Part shown: positions 8,417 through 17,691 of the stretch, one piece after another
Layout of the letters: every line of letters begins with the position of its first letter
Numbering within the stretch: position 1 is the stretch's first letter
From: Avispirillum sp959601495
GTDB taxonomy: Bacteria; Bacillota; Clostridia; Oscillospirales; CAG-272
Assembly (NCBI GenBank): GCA_959601495.1
Contig: CAUGPT010000010.1
Location: 1 to 64,000 of the forward strand
DNA: 64,000 nt
Direction: 5' to 3'
Translations under genes and position numbers: made by a program
The notes under the pieces: generated by a model
The model's database searches: none
Told to the model about the DNA's origin: nothing
The model's input: the letters and a program-made list of their open reading frames with translations, nothing else

Positions 8417-9616
8417 TCAGTTTTCTTCTTCTCCGTTGGCAAAATCGCTGAGAAATTTGAAATAGTCTTCGTCCGCACGCTTTTTGCCCAGATCGGCGTC
8501 GGGGGCATCGACGGCAGAAGGCTCGGGATCGTCTGCGGCTGTCTCGGGCTCTTCTGCAGCTGCATCTGCATCGCCGTATGCATTTTCATCCTCGGCACTG
8601 TCGGTCATGTCAAAGGGTATATCGCTGTCATCGGCGGCTGAAGAACTGCTCTCAAAGCTTTCGTGCTCCTTTGCGGCAGCCTCGCTTGCCGTTTCTTCAT
8701 CGTATGCCGCATCGGCGTCGGCGTATCTTGCCTTTTCGCTCTGCACCATGGCGTCGATATCGTCAAAAATGCCGTCGATCTCCTCGGATTCGATCTCACC
8801 GTCTCCGCCGGTAAATGCGGCAGTCTCAGAGGGGGCGGGAACGTCCGCGTCAACTGCGTTGACATCCGCTGCCTCGTCCTCAACCGAGTCAAGAACGAAC
8901 GATACGTCGTCCTCCGCCGTATCCGCAGTATTAGCGTCGTCCGCGCCGGTGTCAAAGGAGCCGAAAGAGCTGTCCTCAATGTCCTTCATGTCGGCGGCAC
9001 CGCCTTCGTTTATGACAAAGCTGCGGGATTTTTGCTCGGATTCGTTGACCTCGCTGAAAATGCTTTCTTCGGGATACTCTCCGAAATCGGGCATTTTCGC
9101 CTCGGGTTCGCCGCCCTGCTCAAATTCTTCGACCGCATCGGCGACCTTCGAGTAGTCGGGCTCATAGGTAAAGTTTTCCGCGCTTGATGCTAGCGTTTCT
9201 ATAAGCTCTATGTGCGAGCTGTACAGATCGAAAAGCTGATCCTTGAAAGCCGCGACGCTTGCCTTCATAACGTCCACGGTATTGAGCTTGTCCGCAATGC
9301 GGCAGTCCAGATCGGAAATGATCTCGCCGCAGCTTTCGCGGGTCTTGTCAAGCAGCGCGTCGCTGCGCGCCTTTGTATCGGAAAGCATGGCAGCTGCCGC
9401 ACGCTTTGAATCGGCAATGTTTCTGCGCAGTCCGTTCTCCATGCCGGAAAAGCGCTTTATAAGCCGACGTGCTGTCTCCAGCTTTTGCTCAAGCTCGGAG
9501 GTGCGTGCGTGAAGATAAGACAGCTTTGATTCAAGCTCGTCTATGTATGCGTTGACCTCTTCGGGGTCATAGCCTTTTTTTACTGTTGAAAAAGCTCTTG
9601 TATCTCCGTCTTTCAT
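8417..9616 (-). CDS. DivIVA domain protein with long acidic region
   Basis: DivIVA-like proteins mark curved membrane at cell poles and septa and recruit division or envelope proteins. The N-terminal 60 residues match the family (FSTVKKGYDPEEVNAYIDEL) and run into a coiled coil up to about residue 140. The remaining 260 residues are highly acidic and Ala/Asp/Glu-rich, probably disordered, with a short C-terminal end DYFKFLSDFANGEEEN. Bacillus DivIVA is about 165 residues, so the acidic extension is large. GGAAAGGA precedes the ATG. The position between YlmH and LspA matches the Gram-positive ylm cluster. Confidence 0.9.
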   Translation of the reverse strand: MKDGDTRAFSTVKKGYDPEEVNAYIDELESKLSYLHARTSELEQKLETARRLIKRFSGMENGLRRNIADSKRAAAAMLSDTKARSDALLDKTRESCGEIISDLDCRIADKLNTVDVMKASVAAFKDQLFDLYSSHIELIETLASSAENFTYEPDYSKVADAVEEFEQGGEPEAKMPDFGEYPEESIFSEVNESEQKSRSFVINEGGAADMKDIEDSSFGSFDTGADDANTADTAEDDVSFVLDSVEDEAADVNAVDADVPAPSETAAFTGGDGEIESEEIDGIFDDIDAMVQSEKARYADADAAYDEETASEAAAKEHESFESSSSAADDSDIPFDMTDSAEDENAYGDADAAAEEPETAADDPEPSAVDAPDADLGKKRADEDYFKFLSDFANGEEEN

Positions 9617-9641
9617 AAAAAACGTCCTTTCCTGCGGCGGT

Positions 9642-10538
9642 TTATATATATTTTCTTGCTTCCAGTCTCAGTCTGCCGCGGCGCGTCTCATCCTCGCAGC
9701 GGTCTATGATAAATTTTCCGTATCCTCTTACGGACAGAATGTCGCCCGGGGCAACTTTTCTGTCGGGCTGCTGAACGGTAAGGTAGTTAAGCTCTGCTTT
9801 GCCCGACAGGACAAGAGATGCTGCATCCTCGCGGGATACGGAGCAAAGCGCTCTCACCACGCCGTCAAGGCGGGGAGCCGCAACCGTTGATGTGATATTT
9901 TCAAAATGTCTTTCGATCTTTATGTCTCCATGCTCGGCGGGGCGGACCTTTACGGTGTCTCTGCCGACCCGATGAAGCTCCGAAAGTATGAGCTTTGCCG
10001 CCTCGGGGCAAGCCATGATGCAGGCGCTGCTGTCTTTTGTCACTATTATATCGCCTATGACTTCGTGGCGAAGCCCCAGAGCCAGGACCGAGCCCAAAAG
10101 GTCGCGGTGGGTGAGGGAGGCGTACCCGCTGCCCTCGACAAAAACAGGAACTATAAGCTCCGAAAAGCCCTCCCACAGTCCGCAGTTTTGCAATATGTCA
10201 GAGAAAAACTCTTCTCTGCGCGTGCCCGCTTCCCCGAATATTTCCGTGGGAGCGGGGCAGTCTGTCATGTCGGCTGCCCACGAGGGAAGAAACACCGCCA
10301 TACGTCTGTCGGCACCGACCGCGCCGCCGTAAAATGTCAGCCTGTCCGCGCTGCCGCGCGTGCGGCAGAAATCAAAAACGAGCTTTTGCTGGCGGGGAGT
10401 CAGAAAGCGGGTGGCTGCAAGCTCGCCGCGTCCGCTTTTCGAGAGAAGCTCTTCGGCGCGGGCATACAGCAGCCTGTCGTCGGCATCCGCGCCCTGCGCG
10501 GCGCGCGCGCCGTCAAAAGGGTTATTTTCGGAACTCAT
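9642..10538 (-). CDS. ylmH: YlmH-like S4-domain RNA-binding protein
   Basis: The 298-residue product resembles YlmH, an S4-domain protein of the division cluster; recent work on B. subtilis YlmH links it to rescue of stalled ribosomes. A FLTPRQQ segment near the N-terminus and the central region with IFGEAGTRREEFF are family-like. The C-terminal S4 domain includes LDGVVRALCSVSREDAASLVLSGKAELN-type residues from about position 215 to 280. No clear ribosome site precedes the ATG at 10538; in-frame ATG and GTG codons lie at 10547 and 10556. It follows SepF by 83 bases, with a small GC hairpin at about 10561-10588 in the gap. Confidence 0.9.
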   Translation of the reverse strand: MSSENNPFDGARAAQGADADDRLLYARAEELLSKSGRGELAATRFLTPRQQKLVFDFCRTRGSADRLTFYGGAVGADRRMAVFLPSWAADMTDCPAPTEIFGEAGTRREEFFSDILQNCGLWEGFSELIVPVFVEGSGYASLTHRDLLGSVLALGLRHEVIGDIIVTKDSSACIMACPEAAKLILSELHRVGRDTVKVRPAEHGDIKIERHFENITSTVAAPRLDGVVRALCSVSREDAASLVLSGKAELNYLTVQQPDRKVAPGDILSVRGYGKFIIDRCEDETRRGRLRLEARKYI

Positions 10539-10621
10539 AAAAATCATATAATACACATACGCCGCCCTGCAATAGCGGGGCGGCGGCTGTGTTCTTTCTG
10601 TTTCAGTGCTGAACTTTCAGA

Positions 10622-11158
10622 TCAATACTCGCCGAAGTCGTCAGCTGCAGCTTCCTGACGGGGCTGCTCGGGCTGAGGAGCGGCGGCTTTGCGGGATGTA
10701 AGCTTTGCGTCTCCGACGTCAACGTTGCTGGGGGTGATAACGTATGCGTTGGATGCGATCTTCTTCAGAGAACCGTCAATGGAGTATGCCACGCCGGACA
10801 GAAAGTCGATAAGGCGGCGTGCCGTCTCTTTGTTTGTGTTCTCAAGGTTAAGTACTACGGTGCGCTTGGAAAGCAGATGATCCGCGATCTGTGCAACGCT
10901 GTCAAAGGACTCGGGCTTTACGACCTTCATCTCAAGTGCGCTGCCGGAAGAAGTGGAAATGCTGATCCCGCCTCCGCCGAGACCTGCCATGCCCGTACCC
11001 ATACCGGTGCTTGCGTTCATACCGTTGTCGGCATCCGCGCCGTCGTCGTATGCGCCGAAGCTGTCGTTGTAGTATTCGTCGTCGTTATATGCTTCGTCGT
11101 AGGACTCCTCGTCCTCTGCACCGCTCATTCTCTTTTTGATATTGTCAACGATTCCCAT
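10622..11158 (-). CDS. sepF: Cell division protein SepF
   Basis: SepF bundles FtsZ filaments and ties the Z-ring to the membrane in Gram-positive bacteria. The 178-residue protein begins with the amphipathic membrane-binding helix MGIVDNIKKRM, then an acidic Tyr/Asp-rich linker, and ends with the SepF core (about residues 75-155), which includes VVLNLENTNKETARRLIDFL and SGVAYSIDGSLKKI. A short tail rich in Ala, Pro and Gln follows. GGAGG lies about ten bases before the ATG. It sits between YggS and YlmH, the standard gene order. Confidence 0.96.
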   Translation of the reverse strand: MGIVDNIKKRMSGAEDEESYDEAYNDDEYYNDSFGAYDDGADADNGMNASTGMGTGMAGLGGGGISISTSSGSALEMKVVKPESFDSVAQIADHLLSKRTVVLNLENTNKETARRLIDFLSGVAYSIDGSLKKIASNAYVITPSNVDVGDAKLTSRKAAAPQPEQPRQEAAADDFGEY

Positions 11159-11210
11159 TAGAGTTATACCTCCGAAATTTTTTCTTATTCAGTATCTTAT
11201 CAAAGGGTAT

Positions 11211-11936
11211 TCAAATGCTTGTCTGCGGGTAGTATCTTTTGCCGAAAACCGACGAACCGACGCGAACCATGGTGGCTCCCGATTCAATGGCGGCTTCGAA
11301 GCTGTCGCTCATACCCATAGATAATACAGACTCTATTATATTATGCGATTTATTTTGCAAAATGTCAAGATATATTGAATATGTTTTGTCAAAATATTTT
11401 CTGTAATCGTCTTTTTTCTCACATACGGGCGCCATTGTCATCAGTCCGCGCACGCGAAGCCCCGACAGCGTCTCCATATACGAAACAAGGCTCTCGCAGT
11501 CCTCGGGCATAACGCCGCCCTTGTTTTCCTCTCTGCCGATGTTTATTTCGCAAAGCACATCTGTGACAACGCCTGCTTCGATGCTGCGCTTTGATATTTC
11601 GTCGGCAAGCCTTACGGAATCCACCGACTGTATCATATCGGCTTTGCCCACAATGCTTTTGACCTTGTTTGTCTGAAGATGACCTATAATGTGCAGGGGG
11701 ACCGTGCCGCGCAGCGCGTCATATTTCGACAGAAATTCCTGAACCTTATTTTCGCCTACGGCGCGAAGCCCCAGCTCGTTAATTGCATATAGTATTTCTT
11801 CCGCGGGCACTGTCTTTGTTGCGCACAAAAGGGTGACGTCGCCCATGGCGGGGTCCCTGCGCGCCTTTGCCGCCTCTATTCTTTCAAGCGTTCGCAGATA
11901 GTTTTCGCGTATCTCCTGTTTTCTTTTCTCGTCCAT
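11211..11936 (-). CDS. YggS family PLP-binding protein
   Basis: This 241-residue protein belongs to the YggS/PLPBP (YlmE) family, which keeps pyridoxal 5'-phosphate balanced and has an alanine-racemase-like barrel without known enzyme activity. The PLP lysine is in LLCATKTVP near residue 39. Other family segments are GENKVQEFLSKY, HIIGHLQTNK, EINIGREENKGG and the end motif LSMGMSDSFEAAIESGATMVR-like. Its GGAGGATAA ribosome site overlaps the end of the HlyD-like gene five bases upstream, so expression is coupled. The gene regularly sits beside sepF in Bacillota. Confidence 0.95.
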   Translation of the reverse strand: MDEKRKQEIRENYLRTLERIEAAKARRDPAMGDVTLLCATKTVPAEEILYAINELGLRAVGENKVQEFLSKYDALRGTVPLHIIGHLQTNKVKSIVGKADMIQSVDSVRLADEISKRSIEAGVVTDVLCEINIGREENKGGVMPEDCESLVSYMETLSGLRVRGLMTMAPVCEKKDDYRKYFDKTYSIYLDILQNKSHNIIESVLSMGMSDSFEAAIESGATMVRVGSSVFGKRYYPQTSI

Positions 11937-11941
11937 AATGC

Positions 11942-13246
11942 TTATCCTCCGATGATCCTGCCGTCGTACAGACCTTTTCCCTTTGTGATGATGCTGTCGT
12001 GCAGCCGCAGCCTGCGCTCGGTATTATTGTTCTCTGCATCCGTCGTATCCGATGCGTCGGTCGTGTCTTCGCCGTCGGTATCCTCCGTATCGTCGCCCTC
12101 CTCGGATATTATGCAGACACCGTCGCTTTTGTATATGACGTCCACGGTGCAGAAACGCACCTTCGAGCCGTCAAGGATATATACGCCCGTTTTGCCGTCC
12201 GCAACGCGCAGAGCGGACTGGGGAACGCTGAGGCCCGTATACTCGGCTTTTACTATTTCGATGTCCTGAGAGCGCGCAAAATCGAAATTTTCGGGCATAT
12301 AGCGGGTGGTCAGTACCAAAATCACTTCGTCCGCGCCGCTTGTCATGGAGTATACGTCCATATCGACGGTCTCTCCGCAGCTTTTCAGCACGACGGTGCA
12401 GCTGCCGCCCTCTTTGAACTTTGCGGCGTAGCTGCGGTCAAGTCTTACGGCAAGATACCATTCGGGGCGTGTCACAGTCTTGCCGATGCAGTTCGCGCCG
12501 TTTGAGGCAGGCTGCGACGAAAGCAGCTGCGACAGGGACGCGTACGTTGCGCTGTCAAGCACTGTGGGGTCGAAAACCGTCTCGTATCCGTCGCAGGACG
12601 GATAGAAATATCCGCCTGCGGAAGAGGTCACGGTCTGCAGACACGTGCCGAGCTTTGATGTGAACTCGGATCTCTTTGCCTCAAGCGCGGCGATCTCGGA
12701 GTCGAAATTGCCCGATGAGGATGAAGTCAGCAGCGAGCGCTTGTTAACAAGGCTTAAAAACTGAGAGCGAAGGGAAACGGCGCCCGCGGCGTCGCCGGAG
12801 TCTCCCAGACGGCGCATCTCGCCGAGCAGGGAATATATTTCACGGTCTACCGTAGCGGAGTCCTTCAGCGTGACTCCCCTGCTTGACGCGGAGCACTCGC
12901 GCAAAAGCTCTATCTGCGCGTCTGTCTCGTCAATTTTCGCTTCAATGTCGGGAGAAGCAACGGAATATATCCTTGCGACCTCGCCGCCTGCCTTGACGCT
13001 TTCGCCCACTCGCACGGACGCAACGGCGCTGCCGCCGCCGACCGTGCCCGAAACGGGTACCTCATAGCGGAATATGTATCCCGATGCCTCGTCCGTAGCC
13101 TGAACGGTAGTCTGCAGGGCGGGCGTGGTCTCCACTTCAAGGGTGAACGTGCGCCATATGTGGTATCCGAGATAAAATACAAGACCGATGGATAAAAGAG
13201 CGCCCAGTATATACAGACCGACTCTCTTCAAATATTCGGTATCCAT
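11942..13246 (-). CDS. HlyD-like membrane adaptor protein
   Basis: The 434-residue protein has one membrane segment near residues 10-30 and then an extracellular part that resembles HlyD/membrane-fusion adaptors: a biotinyl-lipoyl-like piece (GTVGGGSAVASVRVGESVKAGGEV), an alpha-helical hairpin region (residues about 95-200) and beta-rich repeats that continue to an acidic Thr/Asp-rich stretch near residue 400. Such proteins often start the ylm/sepF cluster in Clostridia, where the partner is unknown and no export ATPase is nearby. AAAGGAGG precedes the ATG. It is probably the first gene of the operon running to rluA; I did not find a convincing promoter upstream. Confidence 0.8.
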   Translation of the reverse strand: MDTEYLKRVGLYILGALLSIGLVFYLGYHIWRTFTLEVETTPALQTTVQATDEASGYIFRYEVPVSGTVGGGSAVASVRVGESVKAGGEVARIYSVASPDIEAKIDETDAQIELLRECSASSRGVTLKDSATVDREIYSLLGEMRRLGDSGDAAGAVSLRSQFLSLVNKRSLLTSSSSGNFDSEIAALEAKRSEFTSKLGTCLQTVTSSAGGYFYPSCDGYETVFDPTVLDSATYASLSQLLSSQPASNGANCIGKTVTRPEWYLAVRLDRSYAAKFKEGGSCTVVLKSCGETVDMDVYSMTSGADEVILVLTTRYMPENFDFARSQDIEIVKAEYTGLSVPQSALRVADGKTGVYILDGSKVRFCTVDVIYKSDGVCIISEEGDDTEDTDGEDTTDASDTTDAENNNTERRLRLHDSIITKGKGLYDGRIIGG

Positions 13247-13433
13247 ACCGCGCCTCCTTTATTGAAAATTATGTCATGTGTCCGTCAGCGCAGAAGCTTA
13301 ATGTGCTGCGTTTTGTCGGCTTGTCCGTCGTGCGGTCTCTGATGAGCGCCCGAAAACGGTCTGCCCGCCGGATGTTTCTCGGCGGCTGCCGATAGCTGCC
13401 GGGGTCGTCTGCCGGACGGCTGCGGGCTTTGCC

Positions 13434-15707
13434 TTACAGCTTTGTGACTTTTGCGCGGACATCCGCGCCCGCTATATCGGCTTCCAGACTGCGGCAGGTA
13501 AATACGATGGACTGGAGATCCCTGCCCGCGCCGTCCGCAAGCAGCGAAAGTATGCGGCGAAGCCGCTCTTCGTCGGTGCGCGCAAAGCTTTCATCGTATA
13601 TTGCCGGCGGCGCGTCGTTCTCAAACAATACTTTCAGCAGCGCACAGCGCAGGCTGATATATGCCGCGTCGGCGGTTCCCGCCGAGAAATATGCGGCGTC
13701 GTGCGTTCTGCCGCCGTACTCGAATGTCATGTCAAAATTGCGTTCAATACCCAGACGGCTGTATTTTCCGCCGGTGAACCTCTGCATGATCTCGCCCGCC
13801 TCGCTGACAATGCGCGGCATGAGCGAATGTCTAAGATTTTCTCCCGCCGTCTGCAGCGCGTCAAGCGCGCAGACTACGGCGTCGTATTTTTCACAAAGCT
13901 CGTCTTTTTCGCGTCTTACGCTGTCAAGCTCGGCGGCGAGTGCGCATGGGTCTGCGCTGCCTCCCCTGAGCTGACCGAGAGAGGCGGTCTTTTCCCTCAG
14001 CTGAGTGTTCAGAGAGGGCAGCGAGCCCTGGGCAAAACGGGCTTTCTGCGCGGTTTCCCGCGCTCCCGCGGGGTCAAGCTTGCGCGCCTCGAGCCCCTCG
14101 TCCGTGTTGAGAAGCTCCGCCGCCTCTGCTTCGAGAGACGTGCCGTCGTCATCCCCCAGTATTTCGCGGTACCCTTCAAGTCTGCCCTGCCATTCGCGGC
14201 GGGTCTGACGCAGATTCTGCAGTTCACGCTCCGCGTCGGCTGCCGCTTCCAGTGCGTTTTCGCAGAATATATCCGTGTCCGGCACGGCATCGCAGAAAAC
14301 GGAGCACGCCGAGCGAAGTTCCGCTGTCAGCGCGTCTTTTTCTTCTTCCGCTTTCCGCACGTTTTCCGCGGCAAGATAGTATTCGGATGACGGATCGCTT
14401 CTGAGACCGGAGCGCTTTATATGCTCTTCAACTGCATCGCTCAGAGCGGAGATGCTGCCCGCGTCCCACTCTCTCAGAAGAGATTTGTATTTTTTCGCCT
14501 TTGCCGCGCCCGCGGCAAAGAAGATGACAGAAAGGGTAAGCGCAAGCGCGCCCGCGCCTGCCGCCGCCCATCTGTACATTCCGCTCAGAATATCGGGCAG
14601 CAGAACTATTGCCGCGGCGGTGCCTGCCGCAGCCAGTATGAACAGAACGGCAAATACTCTAAGCACCGCCGCGCCGGAGGAGGCGCGCTTTGCCGCGCGC
14701 ACGTCGCCGCGCAGCCGATCCGCCGCTTCCTGCGACATTTCCTTGGGCAGCTGTCTGTCAAGGTCCGCTTCCCTTCGTCTCAAATCACGCAGATTTGCCT
14801 CGCTGTCCGATATCTGTCCGCGCAGGCGGTGTATCTTTGCCGTCGCCTCGGAAATATTTCCGTATCTTGTGTACTGAGCCAGGGCTGAGTCGAGCCGCGC
14901 TATCTCCGCGCGGCAGCGGCGTGCACTGTCCACGCGCGCGGCGGCGGAAAGCTTTTCGTAAGCGTCGCTTACGGCGGTGTAGTGATCCGCGTCCCTCTGG
15001 CGCTGCTCCGCCACCTTCTGCATTTCTTCGATGCTGCTTTCAAGAGCGATTATCTCCGAGCTCTTTTCGGCGGCGTTTGCGAGCAGTGCAGAAAGACGTG
15101 CTTCCTCGCGCTCAAGCTCATATATGCGCCCTCCGGAGCGTCCGCCTTTGTAGCGCAGCGCTTTGCGCTGCTTTTCAAGAGCATCCGCCGCTTTTTTCGT
15201 GCTGATGCTCTCGTCGCCGGAGAGCAGGATGTTTTCAATTGCTTCGCAAAGCCCGTCGCCGTCGACCTTTCCGCCGGACTGACGGACGAAGACCGTGTTC
15301 ACGAAAACGCTTTCCGGTATGCCGAAAAGCTCCTCCCCGGGCTGTCCGTCACGCATAACGGTCTCTCCCGTTGCCGTGTCGATCACGGCTACGCGCTCGC
15401 GCACGCCGGAGGCGGCGTCGCCCATGAGACTGAGAGAGCGCTCAATGCGGTATTCTCCCGAGCGGGAGACAACGATCATATATCCGGCGGCGCTGCCGCT
15501 GTCCCATGAAAGGTAATGCTTGCGCTCCGACATTTCTCCGTCGCTGGTACGTCCGCTGAGGCCGTACATCATGAATTTTATAAACATGGCAACGGAGCTT
15601 TTGCCCGACTCGTTTTCTCCCTCGATGATATTTAGTCCTTTTGAGAAATCAAGAGTTACGTCTTTGAGAGCGGCGAATGAATCTATATGAAGTTCTTTTA
15701 TGTACAT
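13434..15707 (-). CDS. SMC/Rad50-like ATPase (YhaN type)
   Basis: This 757-residue ATPase resembles YhaN and other Rad50/SbcC-like proteins that work with an SbcD-like nuclease on DNA ends. Walker A is GENESGKSSV near residue 35. Long coiled-coil arms (about residues 165-330 and 420-640) flank a hydrophobic double segment near residues 345-400 with two likely membrane helices (VLRVFAVLFILAAAGTAAA and LALTLSVIFFAAGA), a trait of YhaN-type proteins. The C-terminal lobe has a signature-like SAGTADAAYISLRCALL and Walker B IYDESFAR. GGAGGG precedes the ATG. It follows the nuclease gene by 20 bases in one operon. Confidence 0.88.
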   Translation of the reverse strand: MYIKELHIDSFAALKDVTLDFSKGLNIIEGENESGKSSVAMFIKFMMYGLSGRTSDGEMSERKHYLSWDSGSAAGYMIVVSRSGEYRIERSLSLMGDAASGVRERVAVIDTATGETVMRDGQPGEELFGIPESVFVNTVFVRQSGGKVDGDGLCEAIENILLSGDESISTKKAADALEKQRKALRYKGGRSGGRIYELEREEARLSALLANAAEKSSEIIALESSIEEMQKVAEQRQRDADHYTAVSDAYEKLSAAARVDSARRCRAEIARLDSALAQYTRYGNISEATAKIHRLRGQISDSEANLRDLRRREADLDRQLPKEMSQEAADRLRGDVRAAKRASSGAAVLRVFAVLFILAAAGTAAAIVLLPDILSGMYRWAAAGAGALALTLSVIFFAAGAAKAKKYKSLLREWDAGSISALSDAVEEHIKRSGLRSDPSSEYYLAAENVRKAEEEKDALTAELRSACSVFCDAVPDTDIFCENALEAAADAERELQNLRQTRREWQGRLEGYREILGDDDGTSLEAEAAELLNTDEGLEARKLDPAGARETAQKARFAQGSLPSLNTQLREKTASLGQLRGGSADPCALAAELDSVRREKDELCEKYDAVVCALDALQTAGENLRHSLMPRIVSEAGEIMQRFTGGKYSRLGIERNFDMTFEYGGRTHDAAYFSAGTADAAYISLRCALLKVLFENDAPPAIYDESFARTDEERLRRILSLLADGAGRDLQSIVFTCRSLEADIAGADVRAKVTKL

Positions 15708-15727
15708 ATTTTTACCCTCCGAAAGAC

Positions 15728-16840
15728 TTACAGCTCGCCCGCAAGGGCACTGAGCGCATAGCGCAGCGCCTGCGCCGCGGTCTCCCGCTCGCCTTCGTCG
15801 CCGCTTTCAAGCTTCGGCAGAAGCACTCGGTATACTTCTCCGCGGATGCCCTTGTCGGCAAGAAGACTTTCGGCGTTCCACGTGGGCGAGGTCTTGTCGC
15901 ACACCTGCGCGTATTTCAGAAAACGCAGCTTTTCCGCCACAAAGTCCGTATCGATACGAACGGACGGGTCGATGCTGCCGCAGAGATCTACCCGCACCAG
16001 ATCCCCCGCGCCGAAGCCGTAGTCACGGACGGCAGAGACGGCGGCGTCGCATACGGCGGCGGTGTCGAAAAGCCCCGTGCAGTCAACATCGCAGGTGCGA
16101 AAAGCGTATTTCGCAAATGACAGCGCCTCGGTGGATACATGAACGCCGCCCGCGTCTTTTTCAATGTTTATAAGTGTTGCGTTCTTGTCGCCGCATTCGC
16201 CGAAATCGCGTCCCATAGGGCAGCCGCAGTATGCGCCGATACCCTCAAGCACTGCGTTTGCCGCGGCGGGATTGTGTATGTGGCCGAGAGCGCACCAGTC
16301 CGCGCCGAAGCCGCGCAGCATCGCGGGCGGCATGGGACAGCTTTGGCTTATGGGAGATGTCGTGTCGCCGTGGGCAAGCAGAATGTTTATGCGGTCGGGA
16401 TCCTGCACGTGCAGCCCTCCGATGGGACAGCTCGGCATGAATTTTGATGTAAAAGCAAAGCCGTATACGTCAACGCCCAGATCGTCGAAAGGAAAATAAT
16501 TCAGCTCCGTGTCGGTGAAAACGCAGACGTTTGCCGGCATAAGCTCCCTCGCCCAGACAGAGGAGGGACCCGCACAGTCGTGGTTGCCCGGGGAGATAAC
16601 CACGGGGCACGAAAGCGCGGAGAAATCGCGGCGCAGCAGCGCCACGGTCTCACGCGTTACAAGCTCATTGTCAAAGAGGTCTCCGGCAATGAGCACCATG
16701 TCGACTTCTGTGTCGGCGGCATATTTCATCATGGCTGAAAAAGTGCGCCTGAGCTCTCTGCGCATTTCAAGAGAGCGTTCGGGATCGAGGTCGGAAAAGG
16801 GCGTGTCGAGATGCACGTCCCCCGTGTGCAGTATTTTCAA
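15728..16840 (-). CDS. SbcD/YhaO-like DNA repair exonuclease
   Basis: The 370-residue metallophosphoesterase carries all the metal-binding motifs of the Mre11/SbcD family: TGDVHLDTPF, AGDLFDN, SPGNHDCAG, LLAHGD and LGHIHNP. With the adjoining ATPase it should form a nuclease complex acting on DNA ends. The start codon is TTG at 16840, supported by GGAAAGGAAG eight bases upstream and by the family's usual beginning MKILHTGD. A promoter at 17034-17062 gives a leader of about 190 bases that contains a (TA)n run and two small hairpins. Confidence 0.92.
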   Translation of the reverse strand: MKILHTGDVHLDTPFSDLDPERSLEMRRELRRTFSAMMKYAADTEVDMVLIAGDLFDNELVTRETVALLRRDFSALSCPVVISPGNHDCAGPSSVWARELMPANVCVFTDTELNYFPFDDLGVDVYGFAFTSKFMPSCPIGGLHVQDPDRINILLAHGDTTSPISQSCPMPPAMLRGFGADWCALGHIHNPAAANAVLEGIGAYCGCPMGRDFGECGDKNATLINIEKDAGGVHVSTEALSFAKYAFRTCDVDCTGLFDTAAVCDAAVSAVRDYGFGAGDLVRVDLCGSIDPSVRIDTDFVAEKLRFLKYAQVCDKTSPTWNAESLLADKGIRGEVYRVLLPKLESGDEGERETAAQALRYALSALAGEL

Positions 16841-17033
16841 GTCGAAGACTTCCTTTCCCGACGGCAGGGTAACACCGAGCCGCCGATATATATATATACA
16901 CTTGCATTAAACCACGAAGCGAAAAAGCTTGCTTGCAAGGGCATTTTCGCGAGGCCGTCAATGGCGCAGATGCGCCGAACGGCGCGCGGAGGCTTCAGCC
17001 GTGAAGAATTGCAAAGCAATTCTTTCTGCGCAT
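16841..17033 (-). other. Leader region of the SbcD-like gene
   Basis: This stretch holds a TA dinucleotide run at about 16886-16897, a hairpin with 7-bp arms GCGAAAA/TTTTCGC at 16919-16950 and a hairpin GAATTGC-AAA-GCAATTC at 17006-17022. No gene was seen. It would be transcribed as the leader of the nuclease gene. Confidence 0.5.
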
Positions 17034-17062
17034 ATTATACCACACTGCATAGGTTAATTCAA
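17034..17062 (-). promoter_or_regulatory. Promoter for the SbcD-like nuclease and ATPase genes
   Basis: On the minus strand TTGAAT and TATAAT are 17 bases apart. The -35 lies within a TTAATTCAACAGCG motif that also occurs, nearly unchanged, at the left edges of RNA copies A and B. Confidence 0.7.
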
Positions 17063-17139
17063 CAGCGAGCGGCACTTTCACGCTATAAAAATTGCCTCGC
17101 ACTTTATGTAAATTTTAGATGATGACGGACGCCGATTTT

Positions 17140-17576
17140 CGGCTTTCCGAAATTGGCGAAGCAATTCAAACTTTATTGTCAGCTTACCGAACGTAAGAAA
17201 AAGATGTGAGGGGGCTACTGTCCCGGCAGTAGCCGCTTCACACATCCCCGACCACTGGAGCAAAAGCGGTCGAGCTGTCGCCCGCTTTTCTCCGAGCAAA
17301 TGTGTGCGAGCTGTCGCACACATTTCTCCGTGCAATGATGGCAAGCCCTCATTGCCCTCGAAAGGGAAAGACGGACTCTTTTCCTCTCTCTTGAGAATCT
17401 CTCTCCTTTTCTTGATGGTGCTCGCAAGTGCAGGATCAAAATGACTGCTCCAAGCCCGAGAGATTCGGAGAATTGACTTTAGCTAAACTTTTAGCTATCA
17501 ATTACGTATAGCTACGGAATTGAAAAAGGCTTTGCTTTCAGCTGCCGAAAGCAAGGCTGAAAGGACAGCCTTGCTT
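17140..17576 (-). ncRNA. Candidate large structured RNA, copy C (inverted)
   Basis: Read leftward, this copy matches A and B in order: 5' hairpin (17549-17576), the conserved block around TCTCTCGGGCTTGGAGCA, the AGAGGAAAAGAGTCCGTC region, and the GTGTGAAG hairpin (17203-17245). Its 5' hairpin keeps the TCCTTT loop of copy B but has arms AAGCAAGGCTG/CAGCCTTGCTT instead of AAGCAAGCTCG/CGAGCTTGCTT, a clear compensatory change of several pairs. Between the last two blocks it has three extra hairpins at 17262-17289, 17298-17325 and 17332-17355, two of which share GAGCTGTCG in the loop. A promoter at 17582-17610 places the start at the first base of the 5' hairpin. Its 3' end is not clear. Confidence 0.55.
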
Positions 17577-17581
17577 TGTAA

Positions 17582-17610
17582 AGTATAATCAGGGAAACTC
17601 TCAGTTTCAA
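17582..17610 (-). promoter_or_regulatory. Promoter for RNA copy C
   Basis: On the minus strand TTGAAA and TATACT are 17 bases apart. A start six to seven bases after the -10 would fall at about 17575-17576, the first base of the 5' hairpin of copy C. Confidence 0.65.
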
Positions 17611-17691
17611 AGATACAGTTAATTTCCCGTGCTGATAAGAGTTAAATAACTCTTGTTTTGAACCATATCAATTCAACAACGAAACAAAACG

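Noticed and set aside
12910..13246. Strong promoter before the HlyD-like gene
   Set aside because: Only CATAAT without a matching -35 was found near 13265, so I did not annotate one.
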